From positions 21,090,428-21,154,427 of the forward strand of contig NC_082610.1 in assembly GCF_030936135.1 (NCBI RefSeq): a stretch of DNA of 64,000 bases, given 5' to 3'. Under the pieces are notes generated by a model, which saw nothing but the letters and a program-made list of their open reading frames with translations, was not told the origin of the DNA and did no database searches. The translations under genes were made by a program, and so were the position numbers. The DNA is from Gavia stellata. Taxonomy: Eukaryota > Chordata > Aves > Gaviiformes > Gaviidae. This document shows positions 13,062 to 24,700 of the stretch, piece by piece. The number at the start of each line of letters is the position of its first letter. The first letter of the stretch is position 1.

Positions 13062-13672
13062 CAGGAGCTCGGCAGCCGTTCCCGTGAAGTGCCACGGAAG
13101 TCGCCAATAAAACCGCAAATCAGTCGCTCCCCCCCGGCCCCGGAGCGACGGTGGAAGCGGCGCTTTGCGCTCGCCCGGGGCTCCCCCGCAGCGCACCGGG
13201 CCGGGGCTGGCAGCGGCGGCAGCTCGGCTTCGTGGCGGGGACGGGAGCTGAGCGATCCGGCCGGGAACGCGCCGCCTGACCCCGGGGGCCCCTCCAGGGC
13301 CCCGGGGGCCCCCCCAGAAGCCCGGGGCTGGGCCTGGGCCTGGCGCGGGGCCTGGCGGGTGGGTGACAACGTCGTGTGTCCCACTGAATAACGTCGAGTG
13401 GGTGCGATTGATTTTACCTCGGTAAGGGGGGGTCTGCTCTCTGGGGTGTCCTACCGAAACCCTTTCCGTCTCCTCCTACCTCACGTCGAGGGTTTTCGGG
13501 GGGGTTCAGCTGTACCTGAGCGACGTCAGCCGGAATCCAGTGAACGTTTTTGGGCCAAGCTCCCAGACACAGCGTCCTGGGGGGATCTCCCGTCGGAGCG
13601 GATCTCGTTCTGGTGACTACAGCGAATCCCTTTAACTTTCCCCTCTGCCGTCTCCCAAACTTTCTCTTCTAG

Positions 13673-13798
13673 GCTTGGCAAAGAAGAAAAATCCTCTCGC
13701 GGGATCCCGGCGAGTCGGGTGCCTCGACGCCCTCCGCCTTAGCTGGCTGAATCCCTGCCAGGCACGGTCATGCAACGACACTCCTCCGTCCTGATAAA
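13673..13798 (+). other. Candidate second leader exon (126 nt)
   Basis: A pyrimidine-rich acceptor (TTTCTCTTCTAG) precedes 13673 and a consensus donor (AAA|GTGAGT) follows 13798. The exon is still CpG-rich. It holds an ATG at 13770 with G at -3, giving ten codons to the donor (MQRHSSVLI plus a split codon). Depending on the next exon, this becomes a short upstream frame or one that overlaps the C11orf24-like start; see findings. I favour a 5' UTR exon. No transcript evidence is available. Confidence 0.5.
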
Positions 13799-13906
13799 GT
13801 GAGTTCGCCGACTGCTTTCTGGAGGAACAAACCCACAGAAATACTAATCCTCTCCGCCTTCAGCCCAGTCGCAGCCTTGCTGAGGGTACTGAACTCCCCG
13901 ACAGCC

Positions 13907-13966
13907 AGCGTTTGCCCCCGTTGCGCCGCAGGGGAGCGAGCGTTTGCCCCCGTTGCGCCGCAGGGG
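13907..13966. repeat. Two-copy tandem repeat, 28-bp unit, period 32
   Basis: The unit starting AGCGTTTGCCCCCG and ending GCCGCAGGGG occurs at 13907-13934 and again, identically, at 13939-13966. It is a recent local duplication within the CpG-rich start of the intron. Confidence 0.85.
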
Positions 13967-14115
13967 GGTTGCGGCTGATCGCTAGCTTTGAAAACTGGGC
14001 TGGAAGATGCGCGCTGGTGTAGCGTCTCTCTGTGCCCGCATTTCTGTTTAATCTTACTTATCTGCCGTCATCGTCCGCTGCTATGTATGTTAATGCAGTC
14101 CTTTACGTGGTTACG

Positions 14116-14181
14116 GCTAGTTTAGAAGGAATCTATCCGTTTTTAACAGCTAGTTTAGAAGGAATCTATCCATTTTTATTA
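14116..14181. repeat. Two-copy tandem repeat, 33-bp period
   Basis: GCTAGTTTAGAAGG...ATCTATCC is repeated head to tail at 14116 and 14149 with few differences. It is a local duplication of unknown significance. Confidence 0.8.
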
Positions 14182-16599
14182 GCTTTTACGTCCGTAGCAG
14201 ACTAATGCGCTTGTTGTACATGTTTGCTGCTTGATTCTAGTTTATATATGCATAACATGTATACCCAACCTATTGTTTTAGTACTTTTGCGGGGGAAATT
14301 CCAGACTACGTGCCTCTTAACACCTTGGTGCAAACATCTTGATTATATTTTTTGTTTTAATTGCAAATTCCTTGCCGGATTTGTAAACCCATGTGCCCAG
14401 CGAACAGACTTTGCATCTGGTTATCTGCTATTGAAATTCGAATTGGCGCATCCCTGCAACCTGCAGCCTCTGCCTTCTAAGGGAAGTCTCCCGGCACAGA
14501 CTTTTCAAAGGCGATGGGAGTCATTTGCAGGTGAAATTTCGAGCTTCAGTGATGAAAAACATCCACGCTGAAGGCCCGATAACGTGTGTAAAATGTCTGG
14601 CTGCATACCCTGGATTACAGGGTTAGGTCATGTAGCTACTTTTAAATGTGGTAGCTGACTTTTGCAGTTGTACGCGACTGACTCCGTTTCCAAGGGAAAA
14701 TGTCTCAGGGACGTTAAGGAACGGAGGTGTTTGTTTAAAGTGGTGCATGCTGGAAATGTCCGAAACTTTGCTTGAAGAAACCGTGAAGATTTGATTTATT
14801 TGGGTAGAGTTTTTTGCCTCTTTCTGGGTTTTTTTAAAAGGCATGGATAAAACTTTTTTCCCTTTTAGAATAGAATTCTGCTGATGTCTCCCCGCGCTCT
14901 GACACACAGTGTTAACCGAGCACGTGTTCTCTGTATCGTCATCCATGCTTGAACACGGTTTTATAAGCTGAAAGTGCCGTAAAGCAGGTCCAGCGAGAGT
15001 TTACGCCAGCATATTTGCGGTGAAAAATTATGGGGGGACCTGGATGTAGGAGGAATGAACTCGCTCTTCCGCCGCGTACCCACAAACCAGGTGTATCGCA
15101 GCGGCTGCGTCATCCTGGCTGACGTGCGTGTTCCGAGTGATGGTGGGCTCGTGGCTCAGAGCGGTGGCGGGGATGGCTGGGTGGCACACGCGTGCGTTTC
15201 CTCGCAGCCCTCGTCTCCATATGGAGCTCTTCTGCACTGCCTGCATGCGTGTGCCGAACAGCCGTGCTCAGATCCATCTGCTCTGACCTGTTTCCGCTCT
15301 CATCGCTGGACCCCACGCGTGTTCAGGCACTGCTAATGTCTGTTCTAGATTTATCCTTGCCCTTTAATTGTTGCTTTGTGTTTGATACAAACTTCTGATA
15401 GCAAGAGCAATTACACACTGGGAAAGCCGGAGGAAAAAGCAGTCGATTCACCGGCACTTACGTGTAGATCCTCAGCTGCTGGGCATCGCTACGGCTCCCT
15501 CGCACAGCCCTGACAGTCCCCGGCCATTTGCCCTTTGAAATGTTTAAATTGGGGTCGGATGCCTTTCGGAAGGAGGTGTTCATCCCTACGAACACAGAGC
15601 TGGTACGAAGGTCATTTGTGCGGTAGATGAGATACCCTTCCCGCCCCGGCACAGTAATTGCTGGATGAAACTCCATGGCTTATGCTGCGCCAGGAGCCAA
15701 ACTAGATGATCTCTCTGGCTTTTTTTCCTCCTACGCTTAAAAGGACGGGGAGGGCGATATCCCCACGGCGTGCGCCGTGGCTGGGTGCCATCTGATGCTG
15801 TGCTTGGCAAGGTTGCTTCCCTTCCCGGCTTCCCGCCTGGCCTGTGATCCTTTGTCACACCCCACCTGTCGATGACACCCAGCCCGTCTGGGTCTGGGAA
15901 GAACTCCCGAAGGGCTGTTGACTTTGTTGAGTGGGAAGCCAAGAAGTCCTGTGGAGTAAACTGCGGTTGAACCCTTTCTCTCTAGACCGCAGCAAGCGCT
16001 TAACGCGTTCGTTCTTCGTGTCCAATTCTGCTCCTTTGGACTGAAGTTGTGGTTCCCTTTCTACAGCTTAGACTTGTAGGAGTCGGCGGGTCTTGGGAGT
16101 TGGCGGCTGGGGTGTAAGGGTGCTGCTGGCGCCGCAGGGACGGCAGCGATGCTGAAAATGAGTGCGGGCGGGTGCTGGTTGTTCGCAGCTCCCCCAGTTT
16201 TTGACTGCTGGCAATCCAAGGAGGTCACCATGCAGGTGAGGCACCCGGGGTGTCTGTGGTACAGCAGTTCATCCAGGAAAGGCGAACGTATCTCCAGTGT
16301 GGCACGGGGAACCCCTTCTTGAAGGAATGTCTGCGTGGACATTGCTGCACGTTCCTGTGAACGACTTACCCAACAAAAGCAAGCAGCAAGAACTGCAGAA
16401 GTGGGGTTTTAATGCTCTGTGGAACCACACGCTCGCCTCGCTGGTGTGTAGAGCAGCGCTCAGCTGCTTCGTGTTGTGCCGTCTGCCTTCCTCATTGCTT
16501 TGGTTCTTTAGGTGTATTCGTGGAAACTTTGCATTTAGCTGATGCCTCTGCTGTGCCATTATCATGATTATCACTGAAATGAGGTTTCCTCATTTTACC
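14182..16599. other. Intron-like DNA, no gene recognised
   Basis: Short frames only. A CpG-containing stretch near 15.05-15.35 kb includes CRE-like bases (TGACGTG), but no splice-supported exon was recognised. Confidence 0.5.
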
Positions 16600-16941
16600 T
16601 TCGCTCTCTACAGCTACCTGAAAGGGGGTTGTGGTGAGGTGGGTGTTGGTCTCTTCTCCCAAGTGACAAGTGATAGGACAAGAGGAAATGGCCTCAAGTT
16701 GCACCAGGGGAGGTTCAGGCTGGATATGAGGAAAAATTTCTTCATTGAGAGAGTGGTGAAGCACTGGAAGAGGCTGCCCAGGGAGGTGGTGGAGTCACCA
16801 TCCCTGGAGGTGTTCAAGGAACGTGTGGACGTGGCACTGTGGGACATGGTTGAGTGGGCATGGTGGGGTTGGGTTGATGGTTGGACTTGATGGTCTTACA
16901 GGTCTTTTCCAACCTTAGTGATTCTGTGATTCTTCTGTGAT
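16600..16941 (+). mobile_element. CR1 LINE 3' fragment
   Basis: This is a 5'-truncated CR1. It begins in the codons for CTGAAAGGGGGTTGTGG (LKGGCGE), runs through the conserved C-terminal ORF2 segment ([35 protein letters not shown]) and ends in the family's TTCTGTGATTCTTCTGTGA-type terminal repeats. It is inactive and has no reverse transcriptase core. It lies in sense orientation in the presumed long first intron. Confidence 0.92.
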
Positions 16942-18367
16942 CCTCTGGGCAATTTTGAGTGTCGATCAGCGTAGGTGCCAAAACTTCTGGCAGCCTTCCA
17001 TTGCCTTTGCTGGCTTTGTTTTTCTTTGCCATTGTGGGCTTGGCCTCGAGGATCAGATCTGGGGTTTCAGTGCTGAGAGGTGGGGGTGCTACTGCACTGA
17101 CACCAAGTTGGTGCTGTGCAGTGTCCTCGGGCAGGACCGGACTGAAACGCCATCCCCGATGGCTGCCTCGCCATGGTGGGAGAGATAGTCTTCAAATGCA
17201 CTTTGCAGAATGTGAGATCTCTGGAATGACAGTGTGTGAGCCTGGATTTTCCATCACGTCCTTTCCTCTCGGTTCACATGATAACTTGTCAACCATTTGG
17301 AAAGCACATTGGGCGCTTGCTTGTTTGTTTTTTCTTGTTGGACAATGTGGTATGAGGAAAGGAACGGAGGGCAGAGAGCCAGGGATATGGGTACTTGTTT
17401 ATTTGCAGCCAGCTGGACCGTCCCCCAACGCGTGTGGTAGGACCCACAGCCCATCTGTACGTCTTGCACTTGCTTGAGGAACCAGCCGGGTCCTCCGTGT
17501 GAGCAGGCAGCTAGGTCGGCGCAGCTGGGGCGGGTTGAAGTCGCATGCCCGGATTATTCGTATGTCGCCACAGCTCTTGTCACCTTTGCTTGGGGAGTCT
17601 CAGTTGAGCTGTGTCCCCTAAAGGACTAAACTGTGCTCTGCGGACGCGGCTCTGGAGTGTCCAAGCCCCCATAGCTACCTCCGTTATTCCCTAAGTATGC
17701 AGAGAGGGAAGGGGAGGTTGTCTGTGTACAGGGGCCATTTATTTTATTTATCGAGACGTTCAACAAATCCTCTTCACAACCATCACTGCTTCCGCTAACG
17801 ATGACCCTCTCGCTTTTGCCTGTCCCGGAGGGCGTTGGGTTTGCCACCCCTCAGCTCCAGCTGACTTGGTGCCGGGCCTGGAGAACTGCTTAAGCAATAG
17901 TTCAGCAAAACGCTTGAGCAGATACTTCAGGTAGAGAAGGTGCACTGGTTTTACATTTGTTTTATTAAAAAAAAAGAAGGGGGGGCGGGGGGGAGAAAAA
18001 AAAGATTTGATGAAATTTGCATTGAATTTTGCTTGTATATTTGTGTTGGATTTATATTTGTTTGGCTTGGGGAGACTTTGCAGCACTTTAACTAAATCTG
18101 AGTTTAAATCCACTTAAGTTAAACTCCTGATACAACTTGTGTGTAGAGACCAGAATGAAATCTCATTAATTTTAATAGGATTAAGAATGTTCTTTTGCTG
18201 AGTCGTCTTCTCTTTCTTTCTTTGTTTGACTTCTCTGTATTAGAAAGCAGGATAAACCTTTCCACTTTTCCATCTCTTTGTGAAAATGCTTTGACAGTCT
18301 CAAAGAAGTGGCTCTCTGGTTGCGTACAATAATATTTTGCACATTTGTTTTTCTTCTGTGCTTTCAG
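16942..18367. other. Intron-like DNA, no gene recognised
   Basis: A frame of 172 codons at 16959-17477 has no recognisable motif, no splice context and no codon bias, so I do not call it. A purine/G-rich run with A-tracts lies at about 17966-18005. Confidence 0.45.
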
Positions 18368-18464
18368 CTGTAGTCCTACTGTATCCAGGCTTTTATTGGC
18401 TTTTGCTTCCCCTAAAGGCGCAATAATTCCTGACAGCAAGAAAACAGTTACAACTGTTTGCCTG
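18368..18464 (+). other. Exon-like segment of unknown transcript (97 nt)
   Basis: A strong acceptor (long pyrimidine tract ending GTGCTTTCAG) and a strong donor (CCTG|GTAAGT) flank 97 nt. Only one of the three frames is open. After one leading base it reads CSPTVSRLLLAFASPKG...KKTVTTVCL, and it is in phase with the ATG at 13770 in the candidate leader exon. I do not recognise the peptide. It may be an alternative 5' leader exon of the C11orf24-like transcript, part of another transcript, or a cryptic exon. Confidence 0.35.
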
Positions 18465-20244
18465 GTAAGTTTCTACACTCAAAATTATTTTATTTTTCTT
18501 TTGCTCCCTCTGGACAGATTCAAAACTGTTGTGAAATAAGCCCATTAGTAGAGGGAAATGTTGTAGAAGTCAGCAGGAACTGAGACCGTGCGGATGGGTG
18601 AGGGCAAAATTCATCCCTGTTCATGAATTGGGAATAAATTGAAGAACGGGGAATACAAGTAGAAGTGTTACGAATGCAAACGGGTTGAAGGGAAATATTG
18701 GGGATCCATTTAAGATCAAGCAAGCCATTAACTGGAGAGGAGGCCACTTCAGCGTTTGTGCTACCTCTTCCTCATTTCTCAACGTACAGCATGCCCTGAA
18801 TCCTACTATTGACTATTTTTGATTTGTATGCGGTCATGTATGTTGTTAGAGGAACGCTCCTCTTCCCCCTCTCCTTCAGGAAAGACAAACCCCACAGCAG
18901 GTATTTCTGGATGTTCCTGAGATGCTTTTAATGACTCTCTTAGCAAATATATGCTTTCCCAGGAAAAGCAGACTGTCTTGTAGCTCGTGTACTAAGCTGG
19001 ATTTCGAGAGACTTGATTTTCATTTCCAGCTCTGACCAGTTCCTCCTATAGCTATACACAAATGGCTTCTCACGCCTCTTTTTCCACCCTGTGAGGTAAG
19101 GGAGGGTTGGTCTCTCTCACCTACGCTCTGCTCTTTCGAACTGATGCCCTGTCGTGCTATGGACTGACCCGTGTTACAGAGGTTGGGCTGGTGTATTTGC
19201 GTCAGCAAAGCTCCTTTACATCATCATCCTTTTGATGAAGCTTTACATCATCAGCGTGTCTTTTTGCTGGCAGTAGCATCTGGACTTAAGTTCCCATATC
19301 TAATTAAAAAAAGGAGAGCATGGTGGAAAAGAAGTTCTCTATTATTTTTTTTTGCCATAAGATAAACAGGAGATTGGCTTGTTAAGGGTGGGAGTTTCTG
19401 ATGGGTGAGAAATGCCCGGTGGTAAATTGAAATTCTCCATGTCCAAGCGAAGAGCACTTACTCCCTAGACCTCTAGCCGCAGTAAACGGATGCTAGTCTA
19501 ATTGTTAACTTAATAAACAATAAGTATTGCTATGAACATTTTTTTTCTGCCTTTCTCGGCTCTGCTGATCAAGGGTTTTTTCCTGCTGAGACCAGTTTTC
19601 TTTTAAGTTATCATTTCTTCCCATTTCTAAAGCTCTTTGTATCCTAGCTGATCTGGGAAGAGGATGTTGTCGCCAGGATTTCACAGCAACTTCTGTGAAT
19701 CTTCGTGTGGGTTTCTAACACTCTTTGACCTGATGAGGCTTAAAAAAGGGGCAATGTGCTTCCCTCCTTTAAAAGAAAACATTCTGTACATAGGTTTTTT
19801 TTTAAAAAAAAATCTTGTTCAGAAAATCTCTCATTCATGAGCAGGACGGAAAGTGCTGGGACTGTTGGCATGAGCAGCTGGTCTGAGTGTGAAACCTTGA
19901 GACCAGCTTTGAAAAGAGCAAACACGCTCCCTCCTCAAGCGTTTTTTGGTCACTAATCCTTTTTGTTAATGAATTCTGATTATGTACAGCTTTACAAAAT
20001 GTGCAAAATCTATTTAATCTTTCCAGTTCCTTTTTATTGGCGAGGCTTTTGTGGGATAGTCACGGTATCTTCCTTGGTTCATGATACCGATGATGTAGTG
20101 TCTTTACAATATTTGCTTAGGCTGATGTAGAACTACTAAGTCTGATGTGTCTCGGATGCTTTCCGTGCCTGGAAATGGCCTTGTTTGCAAGAGCGGTAGC
20201 TCTTGCGTTGTCTCAACGTGGTTCTGCTATGCAGAGCTCCTTTA
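18465..20244. other. Intron-like DNA, no gene recognised
   Basis: Short frames and AT-rich simple tracts only, for example A- and T-runs around 19795-19815. No CR1 or exon was supported. Confidence 0.5.
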
Positions 20245-21168
20245 GGAACAATGACCTGGATGAAGGGGTAGAGCATGCCCTCGGCAAGTTTGCTGCTGAC
20301 ACAAAACTGGGAGGAGTGGCGGACACACCGGAAGGCTGCGCTGCCGTTCAGCGTGACCTGGACAGGCTGGATTGTTGGGCAGAGAGGAACCTTCTGAAAT
20401 TCAACAAAGGCAAGTGCAGGGTACTGCACCTGGGGAGGAGTAACCCCATGGATCAGTAGAGGTGCGGGGCCGACCTGCTGGAGAGCAGCTCTGTGGAAAG
20501 GGACCTGGGAGTCCGGGGGGACAACAGGATGACCATGAGCCAGCAGTGTGCCCTTGGGGCCCAGAAGGCCGATGGCATCCTGGGGTGCATCAGGAAGAGT
20601 GTGGCGAGCAGGGCGAGGGAGGTTATCCTCCCCCTCTACTCTGCCCTGGTGAGGCGGCATCTGGAGTCCTGTGTCCAGTTCTGGGCTGCCCGGTTCAAGA
20701 AGGATGGGGAGCTGCTGGAGAGGGGACAGCAAAGGGCTACGAAGATGATGAGGGGACTGGGACATCTTTCTTAGGAGGAAAGGCTGAGGGACTTGGGTCT
20801 TTTCAGTCTGGAGAAGAGAAGACTGAGGGGGGTTCTTGTCAATGCGTATAAACACCAAAGGGGTGGGTGCCAGGAGGATGGGGCCAGTCTTTTTTCAGTG
20901 GTGCCCAGTGACAGGATGAGAGGTAACGGGCACAAACTTGGATGTAGGAAGTTCCACCTAAACCTGAGGAGGAACTTCTTTGCTTTGAGGGTGGCAGAGC
21001 ACTGGAAGAAGCTCCCAGAGAGGCTGTGGAGTCTCCTTCTCTGGAGATATTCCAAACTCGCCTGGACGCGTTCCTGTGCAACCTGCTCTGGGTGACCCTG
21101 CTCTGGCGGGGGGTTGGACTGGATGATTTCCAGAGGTCCCTTCCAACCCCCGTCATTCTGTGACTCTG
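20245..21168 (+). mobile_element. CR1 LINE copy, ORF2 C-terminal part
   Basis: The copy enters CR1 ORF2 near the NDLDEGVEHALGKF...DTKLGG region, continues through [30 protein letters not shown], then [24 protein letters not shown] and [19 protein letters not shown], and ends CATTCTGTGACTCTG. The reading frame is broken several times, including a stop at 20458. The sequence differs from the copies at 27.4 and 63 kb and belongs to an older or different CR1 subfamily. Confidence 0.92.
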
Positions 21169-21367
21169 AAGTGCTATGGCTGAGGACCACCTCTCACCTG
21201 ATAGTGAGATGGGGCATATGCCCTTGAAGGTGACAGTTCTTCCTGACAGTGCATTAAGCCATATCATGTGGCCATTAGTGCGGTCCATATGAACTGTCCT
21301 TCATCTCTAAGTTTGTAGAGGCTTCTGTTCTTGAATTGGTGTTGTGACTTCTGTTCTGGGAAACTCT

Positions 21368-21762
21368 CCTATGAGGAAAGGCTGAGAGAGCTGGGACTGC
21401 TCAGCCTGGAGAACAGAAGGCTCAGGGGGATCTTATCAATGTATATAAATACGTGAAGGGAGAGTGCTCTTTTGAGTTTTCTTTTCCATGGTGCCCAGTG
21501 ACAGGACCGAAGGCAACGGGCAAAAACTGAAACACCGGAGGTTCCCTCTAAACATCAGGAAACACTTTCTCACTGTGCGGGTGACTGTGCCCTGGCCCAG
21601 GTTGCCCAGGAAGGTTGTGGAGTCTCCATCCTTGGGGATACTGAAAAGCCATCTGGACACGGTTCCGGGCAAGTGGCCATAGATGGACCTGCTTGAGCAG
21701 GGGCATTGGACCAGATGACCTCCAGAGGTCCCTTCCAACCTCAACCAGCCTGTGATTCTGCG
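21368..21762 (+). mobile_element. CR1 LINE 3' fragment
   Basis: The fragment starts at the [18 protein letters not shown] segment of ORF2 and continues through SDRTEGNGQKLKHRRFPLNIRKHFL to a 3' end reading CCTGTGATTCTGCGA. It is only 200 bp from the preceding CR1 and in the same orientation. It has its own ORF2 segment, so it is a separate insertion or a rearranged part of one. The frame is disrupted. Confidence 0.9.
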
Positions 21763-24700
21763 AAAATTGTGCAGAGGGCTTCTTTAATGTCTAACTGGAA
21801 GTCGTAACTCTGGCCAAGCTACCCAGTGCAAAATAAACTTAGTTTGCATGGTGCGTAGGTTCCCGTGTCTCTAGAAGAGCTTCTGGCCTTTGTCAGTTGA
21901 ACTGTACGTCCACACCACTGCTTCTGGGCCTTTATTAAAAACAGTGCAGTGGACATTCGGTCAGTAAGAGCTGTAGGACTTGTTCATCGCTCAGCTTATT
22001 GTGCCATGGTAGCGGACCTTAAGTGCATGAGACTACCTGCATGAGGTAGAAGCAGAGGTCTGTGTAGTACAGTATTGTCTTCAACAGTGATCGGTAGTGT
22101 TGGAGAGAGACATCATTCCCGACACCTGGTATCATGAGACCCTCTGGCAGTTCAGTTAAAAGCCAATATCCTCCCACTGTTCCCTTTCTCTTCAAATCTT
22201 TTGCGTGCGTTGAATAGCAGAAGCCCCAGCACAGATCTGTGGAACTTCACTGGTGGCCACTTGTCCTCGAAAACCTACTTCTTCTGGCTCTTTGTTTCCT
22301 ATTCTAATCAGTTATCAGTCCGTGCAAAAGCCTTTCTTTGTAGTCAAAAGCATCTTAGTTTGCATTAGAACTTTGAAAAGGTGCCTCACCAAAACCTTTA
22401 TACAAATCCACGTGTAATGAATAGCCTCAAAGATTTTTAGATATGAAAGATAATTTCCTGCTGCAAAAGCTGTGTTGACTCTTGCTGAAGCCATGAAGCC
22501 AGGTGACAATTGACACCAAGAACAATTACATCTTCATCTATGACGGTGTTTTTCAAGGGATGGCCAACAGTTTTATATTTGCCTTGTAGATATGGCAGGA
22601 TCCATGTGTTCTGGCTGCAGTCACCATCTCTGAGATGGCTGGAGTGGGCATGTGCTTTGGCTGAGATGCATCACCGACGGCAGCTGGGGTATGCGTGGCT
22701 CTAGTGGGCACATTTTGGGCAGCGAAGCCAGCGGGGGAATGCAGTGTCATGAGCCTGCCAGTGGTTACGTGGCTTAATTTTATGCAGGTCGCAGGTTCCG
22801 CTAGTTCTGCTAGACTTACTCTCGCGTATAAAGTTAAACACATGCTTTGTGTGTTTGAAGAATGGCTGCCTAAGGCAGATACGCTGACATGGAAACAGCT
22901 GATAACATTCCTCAGGGACACTTGCTGCTTGAGTTTGAGAAGCACGTGGCCTGGATGGAACCGTAATGCAGATGGCTTTTGTTACCAGCTGACTTGAAAA
23001 GCAAAAGCATGGGAATTGGGTTTGTTTTCTATTTAGCAAACAGCTTTTGACTGGATCCGGTGTATTCATAGATTCCCGTTTGTTGCTCTTCTGTCCATTG
23101 CAAAGGGAGCAAGGATGTCTAGGCTTTGAAAATCTTGTAATGTCTAGAAGCTGGATATGTGTTGATGCAATGAAATGCATTTGGTGAATAAACAGCTGTA
23201 ACAGAAGTGGATTTCTAGTGCTGGTCACCCATCCTCATAAGGAATATCTGAATGAAAGAGAGTTTTAGAATAAAATATAAACAGAAAATGCTGTTGAGGT
23301 GGGGGGTTTTGGGGGTTTTGGTTGCGCTTTTTTTTTTTCCCCCTGCAGGTTTTGGCAATATTAGCAAGCTGTTCTTTCTGGGTGGTATGTTTTTCGCTTG
23401 GTCTTTGACCCCTCTGAAAGTGGAAACAGATGTAATGCAATCGGTGGAGTGGGCAAGCTGTCCCCTGGGAGTTGGCCAAAAACTGCAAACCCTTCTGCTA
23501 AATAAGCTCTTAGGTTATTGCATGTCTTGGAACAAATTTGTTTGCGGAACCATATTGAAATCAGTAAGATTACACCTGCAGAGGTTCCTTCTGGAGTTAA
23601 AATCCATGCTCCAAAACTGTGATTGATTAGGTATACCCCACAGTGTGCTCAAGCATTCACAGTTACTCTTGCTTCTGAGCAAGATACAGCAAATGCCATC
23701 CAATGAACATACAGCCGTAACACTGGATTTCATATGGTGATTCATCTGCCTAAAGGATGTCTGGATGAAGGAGAGAATTTGTAAATAAAGTACATGTACA
23801 AATTTATTTCAGTATTTTTCTCATGTCTCTAGGAAAGTTATTGCCGGAGGGAGATGAAGGAAATGTGGAGCACCTTTAAAAATCAAAGACTGAAATGGCA
23901 GGCATGCAGTTTAAGTGGTTAGGGATTGTTTGGTGTTGTAGACATTAATATGAGAGAAGAGAGAGTTTTCTGTCTTGGCCTATCAGTGCTAGAGGATTTG
24001 CTAAGCAAAATTTGACACGTAATTCCTCTTCAAATGGCTGTCATAAAAAAAAAAAAACCACAAATCAAACCCAAAACAAGAAACAACTGCAAAACACTCC
24101 AACCCATGCTGCGAACATCTAATCCTCACTGCAGGGCACTTTTTCAGCTCCGTTATTTGCTTGGGTAGATTTACGTCATGATATGATTTCGGGCAATTGA
24201 AGTGCAAGTGCCCCCCTGGAAAGTGGCTCAGATGCCCAAGAAGCTGAGTGCTGAGACAGCAGCTGGATTTTGTTGGGAAGCTGGTGGAGGCAGAAGCGCT
24301 GCTTTCTAGGGCAGAGGAAGCCTTTAATTTCTCCACACTTGCAAATGAAACTCGTGAAGATCCTTCCACTGAATGCCAAAAGTACTTGTCTGTTCAGTCA
24401 CAGCCAGGCTCGCAGGAAAATCAGTGAGTTGGAAGTGTGAGCTGTTATAACAGCTTTGCTAAACCCTCCTGTGGGTGCTTGCGTTGTTTGAGATGGAGAT
24501 GGTGTCTCCTTGCTCTGCTGAAGCTCATGCTCCCTGTCCTTCTCCATCATCATTGCTCTGAACTGGGACCCTGGACCTGGAGCAGAGCCTTTTCTGATGG
24601 AGAACCCTTCTTCTCCATGGTGGTTGACCTGAATATCGTCTGCACTCTGCTTTCTGAAGTCCTCATGGTTACCAACATTGGGATAATGATTTATGTACTT

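Larger units (their letters stand above)
12040..13420 (+). promoter_or_regulatory. CpG-island promoter, probably of the C11orf24-like gene
   Basis: About 1.4 kb of very GC-rich sequence is dense in CpG, in sharp contrast with the AT-leaning flanks. It contains many GC boxes (GGGGCGGGG-type, clustered about 12650-12735) and no TATA box. A strong splice donor on the plus strand, GTAAGC after 12825, indicates transcription to the right. The next coding exon on that strand is the first C11orf24-like exon at 37.4 kb, so I assign the island to that gene, with an intron of about 24 kb. It could instead serve an unrecognised transcript or be bidirectional. Long open frames on both strands here reflect GC richness and should not be taken as proteins. 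Confidence 0.75.

Noticed and set aside
12031..13107. Minus-strand frame of 358 codons in the CpG island, with overlapping long frames on both strands
   Set aside because: The peptides are Pro/Arg/Gly/Ala low-complexity sequence, open in several frames at once, as expected from very high GC. No domain, no splice context.
16959..17477. Plus-strand frame of 172 codons
   Set aside because: Overlaps another frame of similar quality and has no motif, Kozak context or splice support. Likely chance.
20136..20858. Minus-strand frame of 240 codons
   Set aside because: It is the antisense shadow of the plus-strand CR1 copy. The same applies to 27412-27957 and 62874-63611 on the minus strand.
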